29,162 nucleotides of DNA. It comes from JAUVXE01 sp964349355 (GTDB lineage Bacteria; Actinomycetota; Coriobacteriia; Anaerosomatales; SLCP01). The notes beneath the pieces are model-generated. The model did no database searches and was not told the DNA's origin. It worked only from the letters and a program-made list of their open reading frames with translations. Within the stretch, counting starts at the first letter, position 1, and every line of letters begins with the position of its first letter. The translations under genes were made by a program, and so were the position numbers. This document shows positions 16,341 through 25,124 of the stretch, piece after piece. The stretch lies in NCBI GenBank assembly GCA_964349355.1, contig CAYGFZ010000025.1, positions 1 to 29,162 on the forward strand, given 5' to 3'.

Positions 16341-17477
16341 GTGGGATCGAATCGATGGGTCATAGGCGTGGCCGGTAGTCTGGCGCTGCCCTTCGCGTTC
16401 TTGCTCTCGGGCTGTGCGACAGCCCCTACTGTCAGCGTCGACGGAGCCCGGGACACGCACGCTGCTACATCATCGAGCGCTACAGGAGGCAAGGATATGG
16501 CTACCATCTATCTTGCGGGCGGCTGCTTCTGGGGAGTCGAGAAGTACATGGCCTCGGTACATGGTGTGATCGACGCAGAGGCCGGATACGCGAACGGCGC
16601 CACCGAGTCACCGACCTACGGCGATGTCGTCACAGGCACGACCGGTCACGCGGAGACGGTACGTGTCGAGTACGATCCGAGCATCGCACCGCTCCCGTTC
16701 CTTCTCGAGCTCTTCTACGAGGCCATCGACCCGACATCGCTCAACCGGCAAGGCAACGACAGGGGAACCCAGTATCGGAGCGGCGTCTACTACGTCGACC
16801 CCGCGGATCGCGCCCTCGTCGAGGCCTCACTCGCCGCTCTTCAGGAGCGCTACGACTCGCAGGTCGTCATCGAGGTCGAGCCGCTTACCGCCTACACGCC
16901 CGCCGAGGACTACCACCAAGACTACCTTGACAAGACTCCCGGTGGGTACTGTCATATCAGCCAGGACCTGTTCGAGAAGGCGGCCAACGCGGTGCCCGAT
17001 CCGTCACACTTTCCCGATTCGCCTGATGCAGGACCGGAATTCTCCGCGCCCGCCGATGAGGTCCTGCGCGAACGGCTTACCGACATGCAGTATCGGGTGA
17101 CACAGGAGTCCGCGACCGAACCTGCGTTCAAGAACGAGTACTGGGACACACACGAGCCGGGCATCTACGTGGACATCACGACAGGCGAGCCGCTCTTCGC
17201 GTCCGGCGCCAAGTTCGATTCCGGTTGCGGGTGGCCGAGCTTCACGAGGCCGATCGATCCCGAGGTGGTACGGGAGCTGGCGGACACCTCGTACGGCATG
17301 CGGCGTGTCGAAGTGCGAAGCAGAAGCGGGGACGCACACCTCGGTCACGTGTTCACCGACGGACCCAAGGAAGAGGGCGGGCTGCGCTACTGCATCAACA
17401 GCGCTTCGCTGCGATTCATCCCCCGCTCTCAGATGGAGGCCGAGGGATACGGTCACCTTATCGACCTCGCCAGATGA
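16341..17477 (+). CDS. msrAB: Lipoprotein MsrA-MsrB fusion, methionine sulfoxide reductase
   Basis: This extracytoplasmic repair enzyme reduces both S- and R-methionine sulfoxide. I choose GTG 16341 (MGSNRWVIGVAGSLALPFAFLL then lipobox SGC), which has GGAGAG upstream; GTG 16296 and TTG 16323 are alternatives. MsrA follows with catalytic Cys in AGGCFWGVEKYM, EAGYANGATESPTYGDVVTGTTGHAE and the C-terminal GGYCHI. After a linker, MsrB has EYWDTHEPGIYVD, GWPSFTRPI, RRVEVRSRSGDAHLGHVF and catalytic Cys in GLRYCINSASLRF. The Zn-binding CxxC pairs of many MsrB proteins are absent. The order MsrA then MsrB is a known fusion; the lipid anchor places it on the outer face of the membrane. Confidence 0.95.
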   Translation: MGSNRWVIGVAGSLALPFAFLLSGCATAPTVSVDGARDTHAATSSSATGGKDMATIYLAGGCFWGVEKYMASVHGVIDAEAGYANGATESPTYGDVVTGTTGHAETVRVEYDPSIAPLPFLLELFYEAIDPTSLNRQGNDRGTQYRSGVYYVDPADRALVEASLAALQERYDSQVVIEVEPLTAYTPAEDYHQDYLDKTPGGYCHISQDLFEKAANAVPDPSHFPDSPDAGPEFSAPADEVLRERLTDMQYRVTQESATEPAFKNEYWDTHEPGIYVDITTGEPLFASGAKFDSGCGWPSFTRPIDPEVVRELADTSYGMRRVEVRSRSGDAHLGHVFTDGPKEEGGLRYCINSASLRFIPRSQMEAEGYGHLIDLAR

Positions 17478-17512
17478 GGTAGTGGGTCACGTGTCGGATG
17501 CACGGGTATCAA

Positions 17513-17540
17513 CCGCATCAGTGACTTAGGTTAGATGCGG
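17513..17540 (+). promoter_or_regulatory. Inverted repeat upstream of the P-type ATPase
   Basis: CCGCATC (17513-17519) and GATGCGG (17534-17540) are perfect 7-bp arms around a 14-base spacer. The right arm touches the G-rich ribosome site before the ATG at 17549. It could be an operator or an mRNA hairpin affecting translation of the copper-type ATPase. It does not match known CopY or CsoR consensus closely. Confidence 0.35.
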
Positions 17541-17548
17541 GGGCACTC

Positions 17549-19564
17549 ATGGAGCAGGCGGAACATCACGAACACGGCGACCAGCACGCAGGGCACGATC
17601 GCCACGCGGGCCACAGCCCCGACATGTTCCGGCAGAAGTTCTGGCTCTCGCTCGTTGTGACCGTGCCGGTAGTCTACTGGTCCATGCATATACAGGAGCT
17701 CCTCGGCTACTCTGCACCTGTGTTTCGTGGATCCGCATGGATTCCCTCCGCCTTAGGAACCGTGGTGTTCTTCTACGGCGGGCTGGTCTTCCTTCGGGGG
17801 GCGTGGCGGGAGCTAAAAGACCGGCTCCCGGGGATGATGACCCTCATCTCGCTGGCGATCACCGTGGCCTTCGTGTTCTCGTGGATCGTCGAGCTCGGAG
17901 TGATCGAGGCCGAGGCGTTGTGGTGGGAACTCGCCACCCTGGTGACCATCATGCTCCTCGGCCACTGGATCGAGATGCGCTCCATCACGCAAGCCCAGGG
18001 GGCACTCAAGGAGCTCGCTGCACTCCTTCCGGACACCGCGACCCGCGTGACCGGCAGTGGAGAGGAAGAGGTGGGCGTCGATGAACTCCGGAAGGGCGAC
18101 CTGATCTTAGTCCGTCCTGGTGAGAGCATCGGGGCGGACGGCGTCATCGCTAAGGGTCGGAGTGACGTCAACGAAGCGATGGTCACGGGAGAGTCTCGTC
18201 CGGTGAAGAAGGGCGAGGGGGACGAGGTTATCGCGGGGACCATGAACGGGGAAGGCTCATTGCGTATCGAGGTGACCGGTACCGGCGATGACACGAAGCT
18301 CTCGGGGATCATGCGCCTCGTGGCCGACGCCCAGCAGTCGAAGTCTCGCGCGCAGCACCTCGCGGATCGAGCGGCACAGTTGCTCACGGGTGTCGCGATC
18401 GTTGCCGCGCTGATCACCGTAGTCGCCTGGCGGCTCGCCGGGGCCGCGATCGACTTCTCCGTCGTCAGGATGGTCACAGTCCTGGTCATCGCATGCCCTC
18501 ATGCGCTCGGTCTGGCCGTCCCCCTGGTGGTCGCGATCTCCACCACGAAGGGCGCGCAGGCCGGTTTGCTGGTGCGGGACCGACGCGGTCTTGAGGAAGC
18601 CCGCGATCTCGACACGGTGATCTTCGACAAGACCGGGACGCTCACGCTCGGTGAGTTCCGGGTCGTGGAGATGGCAGTCGGAGACGGGGTATCACAGGCC
18701 GAAGCGCTTACCATCGCCGCCGCGGTCGAGTCGGAGTCCGAGCATCCTATCGCCCAGGGCATTGTGAGGACGGCACGTGATCGGCAGATCGCCATTCCGT
18801 CCGCCGAGGGTTTCAGGGCCATCACCGGGAAGGGGGTCGCAGCATCGGTCGGAGATGTCGAATATCACATCGGCGGACCCGCTTTGCTGGAGGCCGAGGA
18901 TGCGAGCGTGTCCACAGCCCTCGAGGAGGCCGCGGAGCGTGCGGCCGCTCGCGGGCAGGCCGCGATCTACCTTCTCAGGAGTGGCGAGGCTCTGGCGGTC
19001 TTCGCGGTGGCCGACGCGATCCGGGAGGAGAGCCGGGAGGCTGTCGATGCTTTGCACGAGCGCGGCATCGAGGTCGCGCTTCTCACGGGTGATGCGCAAG
19101 CGGTAGCGGATTCGGTCGCCGCGGACCTCGGGATTGACACGGTCTTCGCCGAGGTGCTGCCCGAGGATAAGGCGTCCAAGGTCAAGGAGTTGCAGGCGCA
19201 GGGCAAGAAGGTCGCCATGGTCGGCGACGGGGTCAACGATGCGCCCGCTCTGGCGACAGCCGATATAGGTATAGCCATCGGCGCCGGAACGGATGTCGCT
19301 GTCGAGGCTGGGCACATCGTGCTCGTGCGCTCCGACCCGCGTGATATCCCCAAGATCATCACTCTGTCGCGGGGAACGTACCGCAAGATGCTGCAGAACC
19401 TGTGGTGGGCGGCTGGCTACAACATCTTCGCGATCCCCCTTGCGGCGGGCGCGCTTGCTGCATGGGGCATCCTTCTCACTCCTGCTGTAGGCGCGGTGCT
19501 CATGTCTGCCAGCACGGTGATCGTGGCGGTCAACGCGCAGCTGCTTCGGCGAATCGAGCTGTAG
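17549..19564 (+). CDS. P1B-type heavy-metal ATPase, CopB-like (CPH motif)
   Basis: This 671-residue metal efflux ATPase has a His-rich N-terminus (HHEHGDQHAGHDRHAGH, residues 6-22) in place of a ferredoxin-like metal domain. Motifs are TGES at 213-216 (actuator), transmembrane CPH at 316-318 in VIACPHALGLAVPLV, phosphorylation site D360 in DKTGTLT, the nucleotide-domain His-Pro at 399-400 (SESEHP), and GDGVND in the hinge. The CPH signature and His-rich tail define the CopB (P1B-3) subgroup, which exports copper or silver ions. Length and the C-terminal helix pair are normal. It starts 71 bp after the MsrAB gene on the same strand, a plausible metal/oxidative-stress pairing. Confidence 0.95.
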   Translation: MEQAEHHEHGDQHAGHDRHAGHSPDMFRQKFWLSLVVTVPVVYWSMHIQELLGYSAPVFRGSAWIPSALGTVVFFYGGLVFLRGAWRELKDRLPGMMTLISLAITVAFVFSWIVELGVIEAEALWWELATLVTIMLLGHWIEMRSITQAQGALKELAALLPDTATRVTGSGEEEVGVDELRKGDLILVRPGESIGADGVIAKGRSDVNEAMVTGESRPVKKGEGDEVIAGTMNGEGSLRIEVTGTGDDTKLSGIMRLVADAQQSKSRAQHLADRAAQLLTGVAIVAALITVVAWRLAGAAIDFSVVRMVTVLVIACPHALGLAVPLVVAISTTKGAQAGLLVRDRRGLEEARDLDTVIFDKTGTLTLGEFRVVEMAVGDGVSQAEALTIAAAVESESEHPIAQGIVRTARDRQIAIPSAEGFRAITGKGVAASVGDVEYHIGGPALLEAEDASVSTALEEAAERAAARGQAAIYLLRSGEALAVFAVADAIREESREAVDALHERGIEVALLTGDAQAVADSVAADLGIDTVFAEVLPEDKASKVKELQAQGKKVAMVGDGVNDAPALATADIGIAIGAGTDVAVEAGHIVLVRSDPRDIPKIITLSRGTYRKMLQNLWWAAGYNIFAIPLAAGALAAWGILLTPAVGAVLMSASTVIVAVNAQLLRRIEL

Positions 19565-19622
19565 GCGCGGTCGTGACGATTTCGGAGCCGGGGACCGGAC
19601 GGGGGGTGAGACCTTTATATGC

Positions 19623-19628
19623 CATAAT
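19623..19628 (+). promoter_or_regulatory. Possible -10 element upstream of the PAS kinase
   Basis: CATAAT at 19623-19628 lies in an unusually AT-rich patch (19612-19632) of the 133-bp gap between the ATPase and the PAS kinase, 70 bp before the ATG. No clear -35 was found, so support is weak. Confidence 0.3.
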
Positions 19629-19697
19629 GCTAGCAGGGGTGTGGACGCTGGGGGCGTCGAGGGCCGGCCCTATCCGCCGTGAGTGAACGGGGGACCG

Positions 19698-20831
19698 ATG
19701 AGCAAACACGACCCTGTGAATGAGGGTAGCTCCAAGCGTGAGCGCATCCTGAGCGCGATCGTCGATAACGTCGACGCCGTTATCTTCGCGATGGATCGAG
19801 AGGCGACGTTCACCCTCTCGCGGGGGCGTGGACTCGTCCGTCTCGGGCTGGAACCTGACCAGGTCGTCGGGGTGAGCGGCCGCGTCATGTATGCGGACTA
19901 CCCCGAGATCCTCGCCGGGATCGATTCGGCTCTGGAAGGCAGGCCGACGCGTGTTGTCGAACGGGTCGGAGATACGGTCTTCGACATCTCCTTCGCGCCG
20001 GACATGGACGCGGGCGGGCGGATTGTCGGGTTGGTAGGCATCGGGTACGACATAACGGAACTCGTCGGGGTCGCCGAGGAACTGGAACGGGTCAACCAGA
20101 GCCTCCAGGAGGCCACGCGGGCCAAGAGCGCGTTTCTCGCGGCCATGAGTCACGAGTTGCGCACCCCCCTGAACTCGATCATCGGTTTTTCGGGCATGAT
20201 CATGCAGGAGTTCGCCGGACCGCTCACCGCCGAGCAGCGCACCCAGATCGGCATGGTCCAGAAATCGGGTGCCTACCTGCTCTCACTCATCGAGAACTTG
20301 CTCGACCTTTCAAGGATCGAGGCAGGCGGTGTCGAGCTTCGTCCGGAAGAGTTCGATCCGGTCGATGTCATTCTCGAAGTAGCGGACATGGTGGCTCCTT
20401 TGGCGGAGGACAAGGGGCTGAAGTTGGAGGTCGAGGTTCCGGAGGATGGGGCGACCCTGTTATCCGACAGAGTGAGAGTGAAACAGATACTGCTCAATCT
20501 TGTTGCCAATGCGGTCAAGTTCACTCACGAGGGCAGGGTAGGGGTCCGCCTCCAGGACGGACCCGAAGGTGCGTGTGAGGTCTCGGTCACGGATACCGGT
20601 CCGGGAATATCGCCCGAGTATCTTTCTGGAATCTTCGAGCCTTTCGTGCAGATGGAGCACGCGCGACACCGCGCGAAACCCGCCGGGATCGGCCTCGGCC
20701 TTACGATCTGTAGAGAGTTCGCAGCACATCTCGGGGGGGAGATCCTCGTGACGAGCGAGGTCGGCAGGGGTTCGGAGTTCCTGATGCGGGTGCCGCCTCT
20801 GCGCCCTTCGACGTCACGATCCGTCACATAG
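19698..20831 (+). CDS. PAS-domain histidine kinase, orphan
   Basis: This 377-residue soluble sensor kinase starts at 19698 (MSKHDPVNEGSSKRERIL). A PAS domain spans about residues 15-125 (VDAVIFAMDREATFTLSRG...VGLVGIGYDITELVG), then a short coiled linker, a HisKA domain with phosphoacceptor H152 in MSHELRTPLNSIIGFSG, and an ATPase domain with N-box LNLVANAVKFT, G1 DTGPGIS and GIGLGLTICREFAAHLGG. No membrane helix and no adjacent response regulator are seen, so its partner lies elsewhere. Its kinase core is closely similar to that of the GAF kinase at 25972-27459, suggesting recent paralogy. Confidence 0.95.
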   Translation: MSKHDPVNEGSSKRERILSAIVDNVDAVIFAMDREATFTLSRGRGLVRLGLEPDQVVGVSGRVMYADYPEILAGIDSALEGRPTRVVERVGDTVFDISFAPDMDAGGRIVGLVGIGYDITELVGVAEELERVNQSLQEATRAKSAFLAAMSHELRTPLNSIIGFSGMIMQEFAGPLTAEQRTQIGMVQKSGAYLLSLIENLLDLSRIEAGGVELRPEEFDPVDVILEVADMVAPLAEDKGLKLEVEVPEDGATLLSDRVRVKQILLNLVANAVKFTHEGRVGVRLQDGPEGACEVSVTDTGPGISPEYLSGIFEPFVQMEHARHRAKPAGIGLGLTICREFAAHLGGEILVTSEVGRGSEFLMRVPPLRPSTSRSVT

Positions 20832-21385
20832 GCTTCTCGGCCGGTCTACCTCATGGTCACCCTGCCGAGGAACTCCATGATCCGCTCACGTAACTCTCTT
20901 CCTGGGGCCGGGCGCGCGGGTCAGAGCACCGAACGCCTATTGTGCGACAGCGGGGGCGGGGCGGCGAACCTAGCCACCGGTAAAGATGCTTGCCACGACG
21001 CCATACATATGGGAAAGAAGGTCGATGCGACAGATGGCGCCTTCACGGGCGAGCAGCGTGCATGAGTCCCGGGACATGGAGGAGAGGGGACAAGCCGCAA
21101 TCGAGCTAGGCATTCGATCGGCTCGATTTAGGCTGAAGAAGGTGAGCGAGAGCAGCCGGAGCGAAGTGACACTCACTCCTATATACTGTCCGAGACGTGT
21201 GCTTGCTACGGGGGCTTGTTGTGGCAGGCCTCTTTACTGTGAGACCCGCGGTGGCCAGAGTCGCCCTGTGCGGTGTGGGAGCACGAACTATGTAGCGACA
21301 AACTGGCTTCTTGGGCGCCATCGGTGGCGCCCGCGAAGCCGCTGATAACGCGACACGCACTGCGTGAGCACGAACGGGAGGCACA
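20832..21385. other. 554-bp intergenic region before citrate synthase
   Basis: No ORF here has family-like sequence, a ribosome site and acceptable composition. It holds the hairpin at 21313-21332, the short palindrome at 21354-21366 and a TATACT-like element near 21183. It may carry a long leader or an unrecognised small RNA; I do not recognise 6S, SRP, RNase P or a known riboswitch. Confidence 0.5.
21313..21332 (+). other. GC-rich hairpin in the citrate synthase leader region
   Basis: GGGCGCCA-TCGG-TGGCGCCC is a perfect 8-bp stem with a tetraloop, 54 bp upstream of the citrate synthase ATG. No T-run follows. It could be a leader structure or the 3' end of a small transcript. Confidence 0.5.
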
Positions 21386-22750
21386 ATGCCAAAGACTGAC
21401 GCAAACCTTAAGCGATGGAGTAGTCTCGCCGAGGCGAGCAGCGTGTTCGACCCCGCGCTGTTTGCCAAGTACGACGTCAAGCGGGGTTTGCGGGATGAGT
21501 CGGGGCGCGGTGTGGTCGCGGGGCTTACCCAGGTGGGTGACGTGATCGGCTACTCGACCGACACGGGCATCAGCCATCCCGCGCCGGGTGAGTTGCTGTA
21601 CCGGGGTATGGAGATAACCGACATCGTTGATGGTTTTGCCGCGTCCGGCAGACAGGGTTTCGAGGAGATAGCCTACCTGTTGCTCTTCGGCGAGTTGCCT
21701 GGCTCGACCGAGCTCACTGAGTTCGAGCAGACGCTCGCTTCCTATCGCAAACTGCCGCGGGCATTCATCCACCACGGTATCCTTGACATGCCGAGTAACG
21801 ACGTGATGAACGCCCTCGCACGCTGCGTGCTCTCTCTGTACACGCTCGACAAGGCCGCCGAGGACACGACGATCTCCAACGTCCTGCGCCAAAGCCTGCA
21901 CTTGATCTCTAAGTTGCCGATGCTCTCGGTCTATGCGTACCAGGCCTACCTCGATGACGTCCACGGCGAGAGCCTCGTCATCCATCGCCCGTTGTCCGAA
22001 CTCTCCACGGCAGAGAACTTCCTCCACATGCTGCGGCCGGACAGCCAGTTCACAGAACTCGAGGCGACGCTTCTCGATCTGTCTCTCGTTGTCCACGCCG
22101 AGCACGGCGGCGGCAACAACTCGACGTTCACGACCCACGTGGTCACGTCAACGATGACGGACACGTACTCGGTCATCTCGGCCGCGCTCGGGTCTTTGAA
22201 GGGCCCGCGGCACGGCGGGGCGAACATCAAAGCAATCAAGATGCTCGAGGACCTCAAGCACACGGTAGGAGACTGGCAGGACGAGGAAGAGATCAGCACC
22301 TATCTCGCGAACGTGCTGAACAAGGAGGCTTTCGACCGTACGGGATTGATCTACGGCATGGGCCACCCGGTCTACTCGATATCCGATCCGCGTGCGCTCA
22401 TCCTCAAGCAGTACGCCGAGATGCTGGCCCGCGAGAAAGGCCTGGCCGATGAGTTCCTTCTCTACGAGCGCGTGGAGCGTCTAGCCCCGGAGACGATCGC
22501 GAAGGTCCGCACGATGCACAAGGGTGTGAGCGTCAACGTGGACTTCTACTCTGGATTCGTCTATCGCATGCTCGACATCCCCGAGGAACTCTTCACGCCG
22601 CTCTTCGCCATCTCGCGGGTCGTCGGTTGGTGTGCGCACCGTATCGAAGAGATCGCAACCGGTGGCAAGATCATCCGTCCCGCATACAAGGCCGTCTCGC
22701 CGAGGCGCACGTACGTTGTGATGGACGAGCGGGGTTCCTCGGAGGGCTAA
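21386..22750 (+). CDS. Citrate synthase family protein
   Basis: This 454-residue enzyme condenses acetyl-CoA with oxaloacetate. It starts at 21386 after GGGAGG. Active-site residues by family alignment are H276 (KGPRHGGAN), H327 (GMGHPVYSISDPRA) and D386 (VNVDFYSGFVY); the substrate-binding HAEHGGGNNSTFT is also present. It is longer than the usual 370-430 residues, with an N-terminal extension of about 40 residues before VAGLTQVGDVIGY. A 2-methylcitrate synthase role cannot be excluded, but no propionate genes are nearby. It stands alone on the plus strand and ends in a hairpin shared with the convergent ABC-2 operon. Confidence 0.94.
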   Translation: MPKTDANLKRWSSLAEASSVFDPALFAKYDVKRGLRDESGRGVVAGLTQVGDVIGYSTDTGISHPAPGELLYRGMEITDIVDGFAASGRQGFEEIAYLLLFGELPGSTELTEFEQTLASYRKLPRAFIHHGILDMPSNDVMNALARCVLSLYTLDKAAEDTTISNVLRQSLHLISKLPMLSVYAYQAYLDDVHGESLVIHRPLSELSTAENFLHMLRPDSQFTELEATLLDLSLVVHAEHGGGNNSTFTTHVVTSTMTDTYSVISAALGSLKGPRHGGANIKAIKMLEDLKHTVGDWQDEEEISTYLANVLNKEAFDRTGLIYGMGHPVYSISDPRALILKQYAEMLAREKGLADEFLLYERVERLAPETIAKVRTMHKGVSVNVDFYSGFVYRMLDIPEELFTPLFAISRVVGWCAHRIEEIATGGKIIRPAYKAVSPRRTYVVMDERGSSEG

Positions 22751-22764
22751 GCCCCATCGGGGCT
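22750..22764. terminator. Short hairpin between convergent genes
   Basis: AGCCCC-ATC-GGGGCT is a perfect 6-bp stem that begins at the last base of the citrate synthase stop codon. It may terminate citrate synthase transcription and, being symmetric, also the facing ABC-2 operon. Confidence 0.5.
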
Positions 22765-22788
22765 GTTGCCTAAGCGTCTGGCGTGTCG

Positions 22789-23592
22789 TCAGGCGACGTC
22801 GCGCCTCTGAAACGCCCACATCGCGACTACTGCGAAGAGTATCGCCGCGCCCCCGAACACCACCCATGTCTCGGCGGGCATGCTGGACCGGTCGATCGCC
22901 TGGTCTGGATTCCAGTAGTTGAACAGGGAGACGTCGCTCAGCCAGTCGGCGCGCTCGGAGATGTTGCCGAGGATGTCGGCGAGCCACATCGCGGCAAGAA
23001 CTCCGAGACTCACCCCGACAGCGCGTCCGCTGCTCGACGAGAGGGCTGACACCATGTAGGCGAACCCTCCGACGGCCATTGTGAGGATCCACCCGGCGGC
23101 GAGGAGAACCCCCATGCCGTCGAGCGGTATATCCACGTCGTGTAGCAAGCCGGGAAGATAGAGCGTCGCCACCGTGACTACGTTCAGAATCGCCGCGTAT
23201 GTCGCCAGCGCCAGGTACCTGCTGATGACGACCTGCGTTCTGGAGACGGGCTGGGCGAGCGTGAGTTCCATCGTCCCATCGTCGACGGCTCCACCGAGGG
23301 CACCGGCCGCGAACGTGATCACCGCAGCACTGATGATCAGCACCCACATCAAACTCAGATACTCAATGCCGACGAAGCCCCCGATAGTCGTGAAGTCGAG
23401 GCCGGCTCCACCGAACACAGCCAAGATCTCCTCGGTGAAGATGTCTTCGACCGCCTGCATGTAGTCGAGGTTCTCCTCGATGAGTGGGAAGAAGGCGACG
23501 ATCATCCAGCCGTACAGGGCCAGACCGAGGGAGTACCACGCAAGAGATGTGCGACGAAGCTGCAGTGTCGAGCGGAAGACGGTCCAGTTCAT
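22789..23592 (-). CDS. ABC-2 type exporter permease
   Basis: This 267-residue membrane protein has about six helices (SLAWYSLGLALYGWMIVAFFP, YLSLMWVLIISAAVITFAAGAL, YLALATYAAILNVVTVATLYLPG, MGVLLAAGWILTMAVGGFAYMVSAL, GVSLGVLAAMWLADILG, WVVFGGAAILFAVVAMWAF). The stretch DDGTMELTLAQPVSRTQVVISRY matches ABC-2 permeases of the NatB/Ybh type. The ATG overlaps the ATPase stop by one base (TGATG). The substrate is not predictable from sequence. Confidence 0.9.
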   Translation of the reverse strand: MNWTVFRSTLQLRRTSLAWYSLGLALYGWMIVAFFPLIEENLDYMQAVEDIFTEEILAVFGGAGLDFTTIGGFVGIEYLSLMWVLIISAAVITFAAGALGGAVDDGTMELTLAQPVSRTQVVISRYLALATYAAILNVVTVATLYLPGLLHDVDIPLDGMGVLLAAGWILTMAVGGFAYMVSALSSSSGRAVGVSLGVLAAMWLADILGNISERADWLSDVSLFNYWNPDQAIDRSSMPAETWVVFGGAAILFAVVAMWAFQRRDVA

Positions 23593-24500
23593 CAGGAACC
23601 ACCTTCCCCGGATCCGTGGCTGTAGTACTGCAGGAACACCTCTTCGAGAGATGCGTGTTCGACGGTGATATCCCGGATGGGCCGCTCGAGGAAGCCGCGC
23701 AGCGCCGCATCGATGTCCTCGGCCACCGTTGCGCGAAGAACGTTATCGCTGAGGCGTTCTACCGAGGTCGAGTCGTGTATCGTGCGTACGAACTCGTCCG
23801 TCACCGGTTCGGCGTAGGTGACCTCAACGGTCCGAATGGCCTTGGAAAGCAGGTCACTGACGGACTCTTCGGCCACGACCTTCCCTTCACGGATGATGGC
23901 GACCCGCTCACAGACACGTTCGACCTCGGACAGGATGTGGCTGCTGAGAAAGACGCTCGCACCTTCCGCTACCCGCTCTTCGAGGATGTCGAAGACGACC
24001 TGCTGGTTCAGGGGGTCGAGCCCGCTTGTCGGCTCGTCGAGCATGAGTAGCTCCGGGGCGTGCATGAGCGACATGATGAGCGCCAACTTCTGTTTGTTGC
24101 CCTTGGACAGCTCCCGGACTTTGCGCGATGGATCGAACTCGAGCCTCTCACACAGTTCGGTCTCGGAGCGGGCGGGCGACCCGCGCAGTCCGGTGACGTA
24201 GTCGAGCATCCACCGACCGGTCTGTCTCTCGAAGAGCCGTACGTCGCCGGGGACGTAGCCGATCCTTTGACGCAGTTCACGACCGTCGATAGCGACATCC
24301 TTGTCGAAAAGGAACGCGGCACCGCTCGTCGGGCGGAGCATCGAGAGCAGGCAGCGGATGGTGGTGGTCTTTCCTGCGCCGTTGGGGCCGAGGAACCCGT
24401 AGACCTGTCCGGGTCTGACCTCGAACGTGAGGCCCTCGACTCCCCGACTCGCCCCGTAGTACTTGGTGAGACTCTCACAGCGAATAACGGTGGATTCCAC
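23592..24500 (-). CDS. ABC-2 type exporter ATPase
   Basis: This 302-residue ATPase pairs with the downstream permease. The start is GTG 24500 (VESTVIRCESLTKYYGASRGVEGLTFEV), preceded by AAAGGGGG; a longer upstream reading has no homology. Walker A is GPNGAGKTT, Q-loop region RIGYVPGDVRLFERQTG, signature ELSKGNKQK, Walker B LLMLDEPTSGLDP and switch His in LSSHILSE. The 90-residue C-terminal domain (EVTYAEPVTDEFVRTIHDS...DAALRGFLERPIRDITVEHASLEEVFLQYY) is typical of multidrug or lipid exporters. No regulator is adjacent. Confidence 0.94.
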   Translation of the reverse strand: MESTVIRCESLTKYYGASRGVEGLTFEVRPGQVYGFLGPNGAGKTTTIRCLLSMLRPTSGAAFLFDKDVAIDGRELRQRIGYVPGDVRLFERQTGRWMLDYVTGLRGSPARSETELCERLEFDPSRKVRELSKGNKQKLALIMSLMHAPELLMLDEPTSGLDPLNQQVVFDILEERVAEGASVFLSSHILSEVERVCERVAIIREGKVVAEESVSDLLSKAIRTVEVTYAEPVTDEFVRTIHDSTSVERLSDNVLRATVAEDIDAALRGFLERPIRDITVEHASLEEVFLQYYSHGSGEGGS

Positions 24501-24588
24501 GGCGTCCCCCTTTTCGGTTCGTGGTGAGAGTAGCACTGCGGGTGGCGGCGCGGGAGTGGTTCGTGCGCGTTGGACCCGGATCCCGGCG

Positions 24589-24865
24589 TCAGAGACACCC
24601 GGCCCAGTTCGCCAGGCCGAGGGCGATGAGTAGCAGTCCCGATGCGACCTTGGCCGTGCTGGCCCAGTGAGTTCTCGATGCCTCTTCGACCTGCAGTCCC
24701 ACGAGGGTGAACCCCACTGCGAAGGTAGCGATCGAGTTGGCGGCCAGAAGTGGATCAGCATCGTCGAGACCGAGGCTGAAGCCGATAAGCAGGTTGTCGA
24801 TGCTCAGTCCCGCCGCCAGGCGCCACTATCAGCGCTACCCCGATGCCCTCGGCGACGGTTCCGAT
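24589..24865 (-). pseudogene. MntP-like manganese exporter remnant, C-terminal half, frameshifted
   Basis: Reading from TGA 24589 upstream gives LSIDNLLIGFSLGLDDADPLLAANSIATFAVGFTLVGLQVEEASRTHWASTAKVASGLLLIALGLANWAGCL, which matches the C-terminal half of MntP-family manganese efflux pumps, including their Ser-Leu/Ile-Asp motif. Upstream of about 24820 the frame is closed by TAG. Removing one G of the GG at 24819-24820 joins it to the other frame as VALIVALAAGLSIDNLL, so a single-base insertion is the likely break. The N-terminal half of MntP is missing. It is either a decayed gene or a sequencing error plus rearrangement. Confidence 0.6.
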
Positions 24866-25103
24866 CGCAAGCGACAGGGCCGCGACCACGATTCCCTGTC
24901 CTCCGATGAGTTGTGTCAGATGGCGCCACATGTTGTGCGGGTGGGCCATGTGGTCCAGATCTGCCAAGACGGTGAGGCCGGCCGTCGTCAGGCCCGAGAG
25001 CGAGTAGAACATGGCGTCGATGAACGAACCGTAGTGCGGAGAGAGAGAGCGAGGGGCTCGGGATTGCTAAGATGGGAGAAGCAGTCTGGAAGTTGACGCG
25101 GAG
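24866..25103 (-). pseudogene. TrkH-like potassium transporter remnant
   Basis: An open minus-strand frame encodes NPEPLALSPHYGSFIDAMFYSLSG, then LTTAGLTVLADLDH and MWRHLTQLIGGQGIVVAALSLA. This resembles one pore-loop repeat of TrkH/KtrB potassium transporters: the TTxGLT filter-like stretch, then WRxLTQxxGGxGI. The frame is bounded upstream by a TGA near 25105, and the normal protein has four such repeats over 450 residues, so this is a fragment. It runs straight into the MntP-like remnant near 24865, suggesting a deletion that fused two dead genes or a misassembly. Confidence 0.55.
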
Positions 25104-25124
25104 ATCAACCGGGAGGTTCCTCGA

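Noticed and set aside
20986..21345. 119-residue plus-strand ORF in the region before citrate synthase
   Set aside because: No ribosome site, mixed composition and no recognisable family; overlaps the leader hairpin.
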